From Saprospiraceae bacterium (GTDB lineage: Bacteria; Bacteroidota; Bacteroidia; Chitinophagales; Saprospiraceae): 64,000 nt of DNA. Every line of letters begins with the position of its first letter. The stretch's first letter is position 1. The notes under the pieces were generated by a model that saw only the letters and a list, made by a program, of their open reading frames with translations, was not told where the DNA came from and made no database searches. Positions 1 through 7,547 of the stretch are shown piece after piece. Where the stretch lies: positions 698,501 through 762,500 of the forward strand of contig JADJXG010000001.1 of NCBI GenBank assembly GCA_016715965.1, read 5' to 3'. The translations under genes and the position numbers were made by a program.

Positions 1-2
1 CC

Positions 3-293
3 CTGCATGTCGGAACTTCTGGTACTAATGATGAAGGAAAAATTGGGATTAAAACAGATTTATTGCCTAATCCTGCATCTGACCATTTTGTGCTCAATGT
101 CCACGACTACCTCCCCGAGCGCATGTACCTGCATCTGGTGAATGCACAGAGACAGACGGTTTATACTCAGCGCCTTTATCAAGGCAGCAATGTCATCGAT
201 ACCCATGCTCTGCCCCCGGGCCTGTATTCGGCCCTGATTTATGAACGGGGCATCCTGGTCAAAGCAGAAAAGCTGGTGTTGATGGGGGAGTAA
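3..293 (+). CDS. C-terminal end of a T9SS-secreted protein (5' truncated by window edge)
   Basis: The reading frame is open from the first bases of the window to a TAA at 291-293, so only the last 96 residues of a larger gene are visible. They contain the hallmark LLPNPASDHFVLNV followed by a beta-rich stretch ending LPPGLYSALIYERGILVKAEKLVLMGE, which is a type A T9SS C-terminal sorting domain. Such domains direct export through the type IX machinery and are cleaved at the cell surface. The cargo function is not visible. A TTG at 63 could be read as a start, but it falls inside the sorting domain and is not credible. The last 40 residues resemble the relic at 2701-2838, so the two probably share ancestry. 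Confidence 0.75.
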   Translation: MHVGTSGTNDEGKIGIKTDLLPNPASDHFVLNVHDYLPERMYLHLVNAQRQTVYTQRLYQGSNVIDTHALPPGLYSALIYERGILVKAEKLVLMGE

Positions 294-305
294 TTATGGA
301 TTTAG

Positions 306-313
306 TATATTTG
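306..313 (+). promoter_or_regulatory. Putative Bacteroidota -7 promoter element (TATATTTG)
   Basis: The octamer matches the TAnnTTTG consensus used by the Bacteroidota housekeeping sigma factor. It lies about 70 bp upstream of the T9SS gene at 382 and just after the stop of the preceding gene. No clear -33 TTTG was found at the expected distance, so this is a motif match only. Confidence 0.35.
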
Positions 314-381
314 AATTGGAAATCCAAATCGATTGATACAATCGTTTATGCAGGATAAAAACATAAGCGACATCCTAGGTG

Positions 382-1668
382 ATGGCAAATAAAATAAATA
401 TCATTAGAATTCAATCGATGAGAGCAATGATTCTCATTGCTTTCCTTCTCTTCTTATTCCATATCAGTTCTGCTCAAAAACAAGACTACACCTGGATCCT
501 GGGCTACAGCAGCTCAAGACTTTACTCAGATACTACCATTGGCACCACCATCGTACGCTTTGCTGATGAGCAACTGCGCATGACCCGCGATACCATCGAA
601 GCCAATCATAATGCAACCAGTTCATTGATCTCCGACCCCAAGACCGGTGAGCTGATCCTGTACTCCGATGGTTGCAGGGTATGGGACCATCGCCATAATA
701 GGGTCAAGGGCTTGGAGGAAATCAATCGCGACAGCTATTTTTGGGGATCCTATTATGGGACGAATATTTCTCAGAATATTCTCATTCTGCCTGATCCTTC
801 TGCAGACCACACCTATCGCTTGATTTATTTGTGGTTTGATAAACCTAAGTACGACACCGTATTTAGAGCCAATAAATTGAGATCGACCTTGGTCAACGTG
901 AAGGACCCTGATCAGTCTGTAGTCCTACACAAGGATTTGGATATTTATTTTGAATCCTTTTCAGTAATTGGCATTACTGCTTGCAGACATGCCAATGGCA
1001 GAGATTGGTGGATTGTCGTACCGACAAGACATTCTCATGATAAAGTGGTGTTCTTACTCGATCCAGAGGGATTAAAATTTTCAAATAAATATGTCTCCGG
1101 ATTGAAAAGTCGGACCATGGGATATGGTAATGCCGCATTTAGCCCAGATGGAAAAACATATGGATGGTTGTCCGAGGATGATCGGGCACTGGATGGGGGC
1201 TTTATCGAGTTGTTTGATTTTGATCGCTGCGAAGGCAAGTTGAGTAATCATAGACTAAAACAACAAACGGGGTATCAGTTTCAATCGGGTGTGTATCGCA
1301 TTGAGCTTACAGCCAAACATTCTGATTGTACAAACGAAAATGCTCTTGTTAAATGGGTTACAGTAGAATTATGCCCGGATGAAGGTATTCCAGCCAATTG
1401 TTGTGTTTCAGCTGCATTTATCTATCCAAATCCATCTGGCGATAATGCTATTCTGCATTATACACTTGAGGAAGAAACTAATTTGCAAATTGACATTACT
1501 GGAATAAATTTACCAACTCCCGTAACCTTGCAAAACACCAACTGGAGTGCAATTGGAAATTATGATTTACCTCTGGATTTAAGCCCATTTCCGGATGGTG
1601 CTTATCAAGTACGTCTCTTTCTAAATCAACAAGAAATAATCCCAATTAATCTTATCAAACAACAATAA
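382..1668 (+). CDS. T9SS-secreted protein: half beta-propeller joined to a PKD-like tail and sorting domain
   Basis: The product is about 428 residues with an N-terminal signal peptide (hydrophobic ILIAFLLFLFHISSA, cleavage before QKQDY). The in-frame ATG at 418 places this signal at the very N-terminus and is an equally good start; a GTG at 379 is less likely. Residues about 25-290 look like the beginning of a propeller-type protein family of Saprospiraceae (LYSDG, FSPDGKTYGW motifs). The text then changes to SGVYRIELTAKHSDCTNENA, which resembles the last strands of a PKD domain, followed by a type A T9SS sorting domain starting FIYPNPSGDNAILHY. The second half of the propeller seems to be missing, so an internal deletion or recombination is suspected. 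Function unknown. Confidence 0.75.
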   Translation: MANKINIIRIQSMRAMILIAFLLFLFHISSAQKQDYTWILGYSSSRLYSDTTIGTTIVRFADEQLRMTRDTIEANHNATSSLISDPKTGELILYSDGCRVWDHRHNRVKGLEEINRDSYFWGSYYGTNISQNILILPDPSADHTYRLIYLWFDKPKYDTVFRANKLRSTLVNVKDPDQSVVLHKDLDIYFESFSVIGITACRHANGRDWWIVVPTRHSHDKVVFLLDPEGLKFSNKYVSGLKSRTMGYGNAAFSPDGKTYGWLSEDDRALDGGFIELFDFDRCEGKLSNHRLKQQTGYQFQSGVYRIELTAKHSDCTNENALVKWVTVELCPDEGIPANCCVSAAFIYPNPSGDNAILHYTLEEETNLQIDITGINLPTPVTLQNTNWSAIGNYDLPLDLSPFPDGAYQVRLFLNQQEIIPINLIKQQ

Positions 1669-1682
1669 CAAAGTAATCCATT

Positions 1683-1721
1683 TACTGGAGGGGAACTATT
1701 GGAGTCCCTCTCCAGTATTTT
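1683..1721 (+). terminator. Putative rho-independent terminator
   Basis: A stem of 12 base pairs with one bulged T (arms 1683-1694 and 1705-1717, loop 1695-1704) is followed by a short T run (1718-1721). It sits 15 bp after the stop codon of the T9SS gene ending at 1668 and before the next gene at 1737, so it probably separates the two transcripts. Confidence 0.55.
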
Positions 1722-1736
1722 AAAAAATATCCAAAT

Positions 1737-2657
1737 ATGAAAAATTCAATTTTCTTCTTGTTTTCTTTCTTAACAATGGCAATTTATGGCCAGATAGAGG
1801 TTCCGGATTTTGAATTTAAAATTTATATCACCAATCCTGACGGAGACAAAGATTCACTTTGTTTAGGAGATGTGTTAAGGGATAAACATGAATATGCAGA
1901 CACAGCGTATGGAGAATACGATGTCTCACATATCCCCTACCGATCTAGTCTTGACATACGAATGACGTTTTTACCAAATTCAAATCCTGAACAAAAAAAA
2001 TTTATTACCAGATATAATTGCGACACTATGGGACCATTTTTACCACCAAGAGGTGATCCCTCACAAATTCCAATAGGCTTTTACAGTCGCAGTTATCCGG
2101 TTACTTTGAGCTGGGACAAAGAAAAATTCCACCGAGACACCTGCCGCGACAGCAGTTTTATAACAAGGATAGATTATAGTACATTTGATTTCTTTGATGA
2201 ACGCAACCTACCCAAAGTAGAGGCGCGACTTAGCACGATGAATCAACTTATATTAGATAAAGACTATTTGGAACAAACCAATTATGCTGCTTGGGCCAGG
2301 AGAAATTATTATGAAACCAAATTAAACAACGGTGACTCTGGTGTCATCTATATGATCCACATAGGCATTACCAATCAACCACTCAGGATTCTAATCGATA
2401 CTAAAAATCCTCAGAAGCAATCATCCATCAGTCTGTATCCCAACCCTGCACTTGATAATATCCATATTCTCAATTCTGACGGATTTTTTAATTCCCGGCA
2501 GTTTGATGTTTTTGATTTCAGCGGAAAGAAGGTGCGTACAGTAGTTTCAAATACAAGTATTGACAATCTCAACATTTCAGTCCATGACCTCCCTCCGGGC
2601 ATCTATTTGATAATGCCTTTAGACCGGACATGGCTGAAGACATTTGTAAAAGAATAA
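1737..2657 (+). CDS. Hypothetical T9SS-secreted protein
   Basis: The product has 306 residues. It begins with a short signal peptide (MKNSIFFLFSFLTMAIYG, cleavage near QIEVP). The central 200 residues are not recognised; they are rich in aromatic and charged residues and carry four cysteines (two in a DKEKFHRDTCRDS-type stretch). Residues about 228-306 form a type A T9SS sorting domain (SISLYPNPALDNIHI, later LPPGIYLIMPLDR and WLKTFVKE). The gene is preceded by a likely terminator and followed by the sorting-domain relic and heptamer array. Surface or extracellular location is inferred from the signal peptide and sorting domain; the activity is unknown. Confidence 0.75.
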   Translation: MKNSIFFLFSFLTMAIYGQIEVPDFEFKIYITNPDGDKDSLCLGDVLRDKHEYADTAYGEYDVSHIPYRSSLDIRMTFLPNSNPEQKKFITRYNCDTMGPFLPPRGDPSQIPIGFYSRSYPVTLSWDKEKFHRDTCRDSSFITRIDYSTFDFFDERNLPKVEARLSTMNQLILDKDYLEQTNYAAWARRNYYETKLNNGDSGVIYMIHIGITNQPLRILIDTKNPQKQSSISLYPNPALDNIHILNSDGFFNSRQFDVFDFSGKKVRTVVSNTSIDNLNISVHDLPPGIYLIMPLDRTWLKTFVKE

Positions 2658-2700
2658 GGAAATCTTGTATAAGATAAAACGCGCTAAATAATTTGGTTTG

Positions 2701-2838
2701 ATGTGGTTGGTGAACTCGTATCGAAGCAGTAATTTGATCGACACCGAAAAGCTGCCTGCAGGCTTGTACCATGCCGTGATTTACGAGTGCGGAGTAGTGG
2801 TGAGGTCGGAGAAAATCGTCATCCTGAAGGAGTTTTGA
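2701..2838 (+). pseudogene. Orphan fragment of a T9SS sorting domain
   Basis: This is a 45-codon open frame followed by TGA. It contains SNLIDTEKLPAGLYHAVIYE and ends EKIVILKEF. This matches the end of the gene at 3-293 (SNVIDTHALPPGLYSALIYE and EKLVLMGE) at roughly every second residue, so it is the tail of a T9SS sorting domain without any cargo or signal peptide in front. The TGA stop lies within the first unit of the heptamer array that follows. It reads as the remnant of a gene whose 5' part was lost by recombination; an alternative is a tail kept as a donor for gene conversion. Confidence 0.65.
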
Positions 2839-3055
2839 GTTTTGAATTCTTAGTTTTGAGTTTTGAATTCTTAGTTTTGAGTTTTGAATTCTTAGTTTTG
2901 AATTCTTAGTTTTGAGTGCTTAGTTTTGAGTGCTTAGTTTTGAATTCTTAGTTTTGAATTTTGAGTTTTGAATTCTTAGTTTTGAATTTTGAGTTTTGAG
3001 TTTTGAGTTTTGAATTTTGAGTTTTGAATTTTGAATTCTTAGTTTTGAGTTCTTA
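2832..3055. repeat. Array of 32 exactly phased heptamers
   Basis: The stretch divides without any indel into 32 consecutive 7-base words. Only five words occur: GTTTTGA, ATTTTGA, ATTCTTA, GTGCTTA and GTTCTTA. GTTTTGA is by far the commonest and the others alternate with it in no fixed higher order, although the triplet GTTTTGA-GTTTTGA-ATTCTTA opens the array three times. It begins at the stop codon of the sorting-domain relic and ends 30 bp before the 3' end of the minus-strand kynurenine monooxygenase gene. It has no spacers, so it is not a CRISPR array. Confidence 0.9.
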
Positions 3056-3085
3056 CACTCCTCATTTAAAACTTAAAACTATATC

Positions 3086-4432
3086 TTAAAGCTTCATTAA
3101 TCGATCTAAAATACGAGGAAGATCTAAATCATCTATTATTTCCTTTTGGGTACAAATATCCATTAAAAGTTCGTCCTGCTTTCTGCCCAAGCACATCGCC
3201 TGATGGTAGCTGATGTCCGGTCGAAAGGTAACCAAAGCGTATTTGGAATAATAGGATGGATCGAATTTTTCAAGTCGATTTTCCAGCGCGCGTTTTCTTT
3301 GGAAAACAGGATCTCCGACTTTGTCTCTCATTTCGATAAAATTATCTTCCGCCAAATCAGCGATCGCATCTGCATTGATTTTTCTGCTGTCCGTAAATTT
3401 TTGAAACAATTCCTCAGCCTTTAAATTTTGATCCATCAGTTGATCCAAGACAAAAACATCTTCAAATCCACAATTCATACCCTGACCATAAAATGGAATA
3501 ATGGCGTGAGCTGCATCTCCCAACAATTGCAACTGATCCTGATAATACCAGGGATGACATTTGACGGTGTATAAATGTCCTGTAGGGTGTTCGAAAAATT
3601 CTTTGGTGAGTGCCGGAATATGCGGAATGGAATCAGCAAAATATTTGGCATAAAATTCAAATACATCTTCTTCCGTTTGCAATGCCGCAAAACTTTCTTT
3701 TCCTTCATAAGGCAAAAACAAGGTCGCCGTAAATGTAGCGTCGGGATTTGGCAATGCAATCATCATAAAATGTCCGCGGGGCCAAATGTGCAAAGAATGA
3801 TCGTGAATTCTAAACGAACCATCTTCCGCAGGTGGAATGGTCAACTCTTTGTAACCGTAATTTTGAAAATTTTGAGCGTAGTTAAAACGGATCAAAGGAC
3901 TAATTCTCATCAATTCTTTTCTGGCCACAGAGTTTGCACCGTCGGTGGCCAAAAGTGGTATATTCTGATGCATAAAACGCTCTCCATTTCTGCTTTGAAA
4001 CACGGACTGAAAATTCTGAAAATCCAGACTGCTCAATTCGGTGTTGAAAATGATGGCATCTGGCTGAATTTTTTCAAGCGCATCCATTAAGATGACATTC
4101 AAAGTGCGGCGACTAATGGAGTTGATGTGTTCACCGGGACGCTCACTATAAGGTTGAAATTGGAGATTTCCTGCCAGATCGTGTACCATTCGACCTTGCA
4201 TGGGCACAACATGTTGGAGCATCTCTTGTTTTAAACCAAGCAACTCCAGGGTTTGGATTCCACGATCGGATAAAGCCAGATTGATTGATCTTCCTGCAGA
4301 AATACCGGACAGGCGCATATCCGAACGAGATTCATAAAGTTTAACTCTAAAGCCTCTTTGGGCCAATCGGAGACCTAACAAACTGCCTACCAGTCCTGCT
4401 CCTGCGATGATGTAATCCGGCTTTTGCTGCAT
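3086..4432 (-). CDS. kmo: Kynurenine 3-monooxygenase
   Basis: This FAD-dependent aromatic hydroxylase converts L-kynurenine to 3-hydroxykynurenine with NADPH and O2. The 448-residue length is normal for the family. The N-terminus carries the dinucleotide-binding Rossmann motif GAGLVG (residues 11-16), followed by an acidic end of the second strand (LYESR). The second FAD signature is LLGDAAHAIIPFYGQGMNCGFED, where GDAAH contacts FAD and the FYGQGMN stretch is typical of KMO. The gene lies 26 bp downstream of kynureninase on the same strand, so the two are probably cotranscribed. Together they take kynurenine to 3-hydroxyanthranilate, the precursor of quinolinate and NAD. Other pathway genes are not in the window. 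Confidence 0.93.
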   Translation of the reverse strand: MQQKPDYIIAGAGLVGSLLGLRLAQRGFRVKLYESRSDMRLSGISAGRSINLALSDRGIQTLELLGLKQEMLQHVVPMQGRMVHDLAGNLQFQPYSERPGEHINSISRRTLNVILMDALEKIQPDAIIFNTELSSLDFQNFQSVFQSRNGERFMHQNIPLLATDGANSVARKELMRISPLIRFNYAQNFQNYGYKELTIPPAEDGSFRIHDHSLHIWPRGHFMMIALPNPDATFTATLFLPYEGKESFAALQTEEDVFEFYAKYFADSIPHIPALTKEFFEHPTGHLYTVKCHPWYYQDQLQLLGDAAHAIIPFYGQGMNCGFEDVFVLDQLMDQNLKAEELFQKFTDSRKINADAIADLAEDNFIEMRDKVGDPVFQRKRALENRLEKFDPSYYSKYALVTFRPDISYHQAMCLGRKQDELLMDICTQKEIIDDLDLPRILDRLMKL

Positions 4433-4458
4433 GTTGATCTTGATGTGTTATAGAATGT

Positions 4459-5736
4459 TTATTGGATTTTTAGCACTTTCTTACATGCGGAATAAAGTTG
4501 ATGCACATCTTCAAAACTATTGTACAGTGGGACCGGCGCTACCCTGATCACATCGGGTTCACGCCAATCAGCGATGATGTGCAATGCTGACAATTGATGG
4601 TATATTTCTTTGTTTGCATTTTTGATTTGAATCGAAACTTGAGATCCGTGTTCTTCTTCCACTTCGGGTGTCAGTAAGCGAATTTCCGGATGGTCCAGAC
4701 TGTTCATTAAATCTCTAAGGTATTTGTGAAGTTTGAGAGACTTGGTCCTGAGTGCCGGCATTCCTGCTTCTTTAAAAAGGTCCAGTGATGCCCTGATGCA
4801 GGCCATTGGGAGAATGGGAGGATTGGACAATTGCCAGCCTTCTGCCCCGGGAAGAAGATCGAGCTTAGGCTCCATTAGAAATCTTCTCTGCTTATTGTGT
4901 CCCCACCAGCCCGCAAACCTCGGTAAATCATAGGCTTTGGAATGTCTTTCGTGAACAAAACAGCCCGCCAGACTTCCAGGTCCGCTGTTGAGGTATTTAT
5001 AGCTGCACCATACTGCAAAGTCAGGACCATCTTCGTGGAGATTGAGCAATAAATTGCCTGCACCATGCGCCAAATCAAAACCAACCACACAACCTTGCGC
5101 ATGTCCCCATTCTGTAATCTTTCGGATGGGATAGGCCTGACCGGTGTAATAATTCACCGAACCGATCAAAATCAAAGCAATGCTTTCACCATGTTGCTTG
5201 ATGACTTGTTGAATGTAAGCTGGATTGACATATTCGTCTTCGTTTTCCGGTTGGAGGATGATTAAATCGATTTCCGGATCATATCCATGAAATCGGATTT
5301 GAGATTCCACTGCATATCGGTCAGAGGGAAAGGCGCTGTATTCTATCAGTATTTTGCTTCTGCCGGGTTTGGGCCGGTAAAAAGATACCATCATCAGATG
5401 CAGATTGACAGATAGCGTATTCATCACTACGACTTCAGAAGGTTTTGCTCCAACCACTGCTGCCATGTCTTCGGTCAATATCTCGTGGTAGCTTACCCAG
5501 GGCCTCATCGCCTGGAGATGTCCTTCTACTCCGAAACGGGCCCAATCATCCAGCTCCTGGCGGATATAATCTCGGGTTGATACCGGTTGCAAGCCAAGCG
5601 AATTACCACAGAAATATAGCATTTTATGGGTTCCACCGATGGTGGAATTCGAAACAGGAATCAAGAATTTTTCACGGAATCCAGCCAGTGGATCCTGGGC
5701 GTCAAGTTCTGCAAATTGCGGAATGGAATCATTCAT
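4459..5736 (-). CDS. kynU: Kynureninase
   Basis: This PLP-dependent hydrolase cleaves kynurenine or 3-hydroxykynurenine to (3-hydroxy)anthranilate and alanine. The signature WCSYKYLNSGPGS contains the PLP-binding lysine (about residue 247), DLAHGAGN is the conserved PLP-aspartate region, and FAGWWGH is a family motif. The start at 5736 gives MNDSIPQFAELDAQDPL, the usual N-terminus; the frame remains open to an ATG at 5811, but that would add an atypical 25 residues. A TATTTTTG octamer at 5741-5748 on the minus strand lies only four bases before the ATG, which would imply a nearly leaderless message if it is a true -7 box. It is the first gene of a kynU-kmo pair. Confidence 0.93.
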   Translation of the reverse strand: MNDSIPQFAELDAQDPLAGFREKFLIPVSNSTIGGTHKMLYFCGNSLGLQPVSTRDYIRQELDDWARFGVEGHLQAMRPWVSYHEILTEDMAAVVGAKPSEVVVMNTLSVNLHLMMVSFYRPKPGRSKILIEYSAFPSDRYAVESQIRFHGYDPEIDLIILQPENEDEYVNPAYIQQVIKQHGESIALILIGSVNYYTGQAYPIRKITEWGHAQGCVVGFDLAHGAGNLLLNLHEDGPDFAVWCSYKYLNSGPGSLAGCFVHERHSKAYDLPRFAGWWGHNKQRRFLMEPKLDLLPGAEGWQLSNPPILPMACIRASLDLFKEAGMPALRTKSLKLHKYLRDLMNSLDHPEIRLLTPEVEEEHGSQVSIQIKNANKEIYHQLSALHIIADWREPDVIRVAPVPLYNSFEDVHQLYSACKKVLKIQ

Positions 5737-5906
5737 CCTACAAAAATAGCAATTCGACCAGCCTCGGGACTTCAAATTAAAATCAACCGGGAAATCTACA
5801 ATAGATGGCATTTATGCACAGCAAGGCCAAACATCAATATAATATATTCATTTGCAGTATTTTACGATTTAAGAAAAAAAATATTTAACTATTAAAAGGA
5901 TGTTCT

Positions 5907-5914
5907 TACCTTTG
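5907..5914 (+). promoter_or_regulatory. Putative Bacteroidota -7 promoter element (TACCTTTG)
   Basis: An exact match to TAnnTTTG, 34 bp before the ATG of the outer membrane protein gene at 5949. The spacing to the start codon is suitable for a short 5' UTR. A -33 element is not clear. Confidence 0.45.
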
Positions 5915-5948
5915 CCAAAACAAAATTATTCAACTTAAAAATACGTTT

Positions 5949-6452
5949 ATGAAAATCAAATTTAGTTTTCTCCTCGGACTTTTCCTACTCATTTGCGCAA
6001 GCAACTTGAAAGCACAAGACTATAAATCTGCGATTGGTCTAAGATTAGGATTTCCTCTCAGCCTTTCCTACAAAACCTTTATCAGTGAAAAAGGCGCCAT
6101 CGAAGGGGTATTGGGTTACAGAGGATATTCTTTCTATAGCTGGTTAAATCTTTCTGCTTTTTATCAGCATCACATGGCCATTCCTTCTGTAGAAAGATTA
6201 AAATGGTATGTTGGTGGTGGAGCATCTGTATACTATTGGAACTATGACGACGCACATTGGGGACCTGCGGCTGATGATTATTCTTCTTTATCTTTTGGAC
6301 TTCATGGAATAATTGGTTTGGACTATAGTTTTGACAATATTCCATTAAATCTAAGTGTAGATTGGATTCCTACCGTAGTGATTGGTGGAGAATTTTTAAG
6401 CGGATTTGGAGGAAGTTATGGTGCATTGAGCGTCAGATATATTTTGAAATAA
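5949..6452 (+). CDS. Small outer-membrane beta-barrel protein
   Basis: The product has 167 residues and a clear signal peptide (MKIKFSFLLGLFLLICASNLKA, cleavage before QDYKS). The mature part alternates aromatic and polar residues in short strands separated by glycine-rich turns (YVGGGASVYYWNY, LSFGLHGIIGLDYSF, GGSYGALSVRYILK), which is the pattern of an eight-stranded outer-membrane barrel. The C-terminal strand ends in the aromatic-containing YILK. The gene stands alone, with its own promoter motif at 5907 and a strong terminator at 6478. Ligand or function cannot be read from the sequence. Confidence 0.75.
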   Translation: MKIKFSFLLGLFLLICASNLKAQDYKSAIGLRLGFPLSLSYKTFISEKGAIEGVLGYRGYSFYSWLNLSAFYQHHMAIPSVERLKWYVGGGASVYYWNYDDAHWGPAADDYSSLSFGLHGIIGLDYSFDNIPLNLSVDWIPTVVIGGEFLSGFGGSYGALSVRYILK

Positions 6453-6477
6453 ATCCATTCTAATTTAAAACATAAGT

Positions 6478-6508
6478 GCCGGTTCATTTTTTGACCGGCT
6501 TTTTTTTT
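6478..6508 (+). terminator. Rho-independent terminator of the beta-barrel gene
   Basis: The arms GCCGGT (6478-6483) and ACCGGC (6494-6499) enclose a ten-base loop and are followed directly by nine T residues (6500-6508). It lies 26 bp after the stop codon at 6452 and acts in the plus direction. Confidence 0.85.
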
Positions 6509-6529
6509 GGGTAATGATTGAAGTCTGCA

Positions 6530-7546
6530 TTATCCTTTTCTCGTCCTTGGATCCAAATACCATTGAATGAGATCAGCGATCAGCATACCCGCTAATGTAA
6601 AAATGGCCGATACCATAAATATCCAATAGGCTACGGTCCAATCTCTCCCAGCCACCGATTGGTACATTAACCTACCCACACCCGGAATGCTGAAAATGGA
6701 CTCTACCACCAAAGATCCTGCCATTAAAAAAGGAATCGCTGCAGCGATCCAGCCAAGAATTGGTATGAGCGCATGTGGGTAAATTTCATGTTTTAAACCT
6801 TCTTTAAATGGAATGCCAAACGAGTAGGCCCTCATCCAAAATCTTTGCTGCAATGCAGCATTTAATCCTCCGTGACTCAATAAAAATAAAATGGCCAATG
6901 AAGGCAATACCAAAGTGATTAAAGGTAAAATAAAACAAGATGGCTGCTGCATCCACGCAGAAAATCCTCCCATACTGGCGTCACCCAAATACATCGATGG
7001 AAACCAATTTAGAAAATCTGGATTTGCAAAAAACAAAATCAACAAACTTCCAAACCAAAAAACAGGCACCGCATGCAGTAAAGTGAGTATTCCTATTACT
7101 GACTTCGTCCATTTTTCTGAATGGCGTTGGATCACCCACACTGCCAAAAACCAGGACAATAAAAAAATCAAAATGACCGCCGGCACCTGCAATGCAAAAG
7201 TCCAGGACAGGGCTTGCATCATTTTTTTAGAAACAGGAATCCCATCTTTTTGTGAATAAGATGGTTTGGTTAAGATCTGGTGGTATTGATTGTTGCCGGC
7301 ATTCCATGAAAATTGTGGAACAAAATCGATCCAATCCAAGCTTTTTCCCACTTCTCTTTCTTTTAAAACACTAAAATAAAAAAGCGGGAATTGATTTTCT
7401 TTTTTGACCATGAGTTCCGGATTTTCTTCTATTCCCAAATCTTCAGCAGTCCCGGGAATTTGATCAATGACCCACAATCCCAAAAAAGATAAAACCACCA
7501 AGGTCATGATAGATTTTGTCAAACTTTGTAAAAAAACTTTTAACAT
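6530..7546 (-). CDS. ABC transporter permease, DppB/OppB type
   Basis: This inner-membrane permease belongs to the peptide/nickel importer family. It has 338 residues with an N-terminal membrane segment, a periplasmic stretch of about 90 residues and five further hydrophobic segments. The C-terminal region matches the family closely: H-E-I-Y-P-H-A-L-I-P-I (the EAA loop that contacts the ATPase), VVESIFSIPGVGRLMYQSVAGRD, and the closing DLIQWYLDPRTR. It lies one base after the stop codon of the substrate-binding lipoprotein gene and is surely cotranscribed with it. The partner permease (DppC type) and the two ATPases are not encoded nearby, because the next gene is on the opposite strand. Confidence 0.88.
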   Translation of the reverse strand: MLKVFLQSLTKSIMTLVVLSFLGLWVIDQIPGTAEDLGIEENPELMVKKENQFPLFYFSVLKEREVGKSLDWIDFVPQFSWNAGNNQYHQILTKPSYSQKDGIPVSKKMMQALSWTFALQVPAVILIFLLSWFLAVWVIQRHSEKWTKSVIGILTLLHAVPVFWFGSLLILFFANPDFLNWFPSMYLGDASMGGFSAWMQQPSCFILPLITLVLPSLAILFLLSHGGLNAALQQRFWMRAYSFGIPFKEGLKHEIYPHALIPILGWIAAAIPFLMAGSLVVESIFSIPGVGRLMYQSVAGRDWTVAYWIFMVSAIFTLAGMLIADLIQWYLDPRTRKG

Positions 7547-7547
7547 T

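Noticed and set aside
2832..3055. Heptamer array considered as a CRISPR array
   Set aside because: Units are 7 bases, contiguous and without unique spacers; no cas genes are nearby.
3575..4090. Plus-strand open frame of 171 codons inside kmo
   Set aside because: It overlaps the FAD-dependent monooxygenase in antisense; the minus-strand reading has intact motifs and this one has none.
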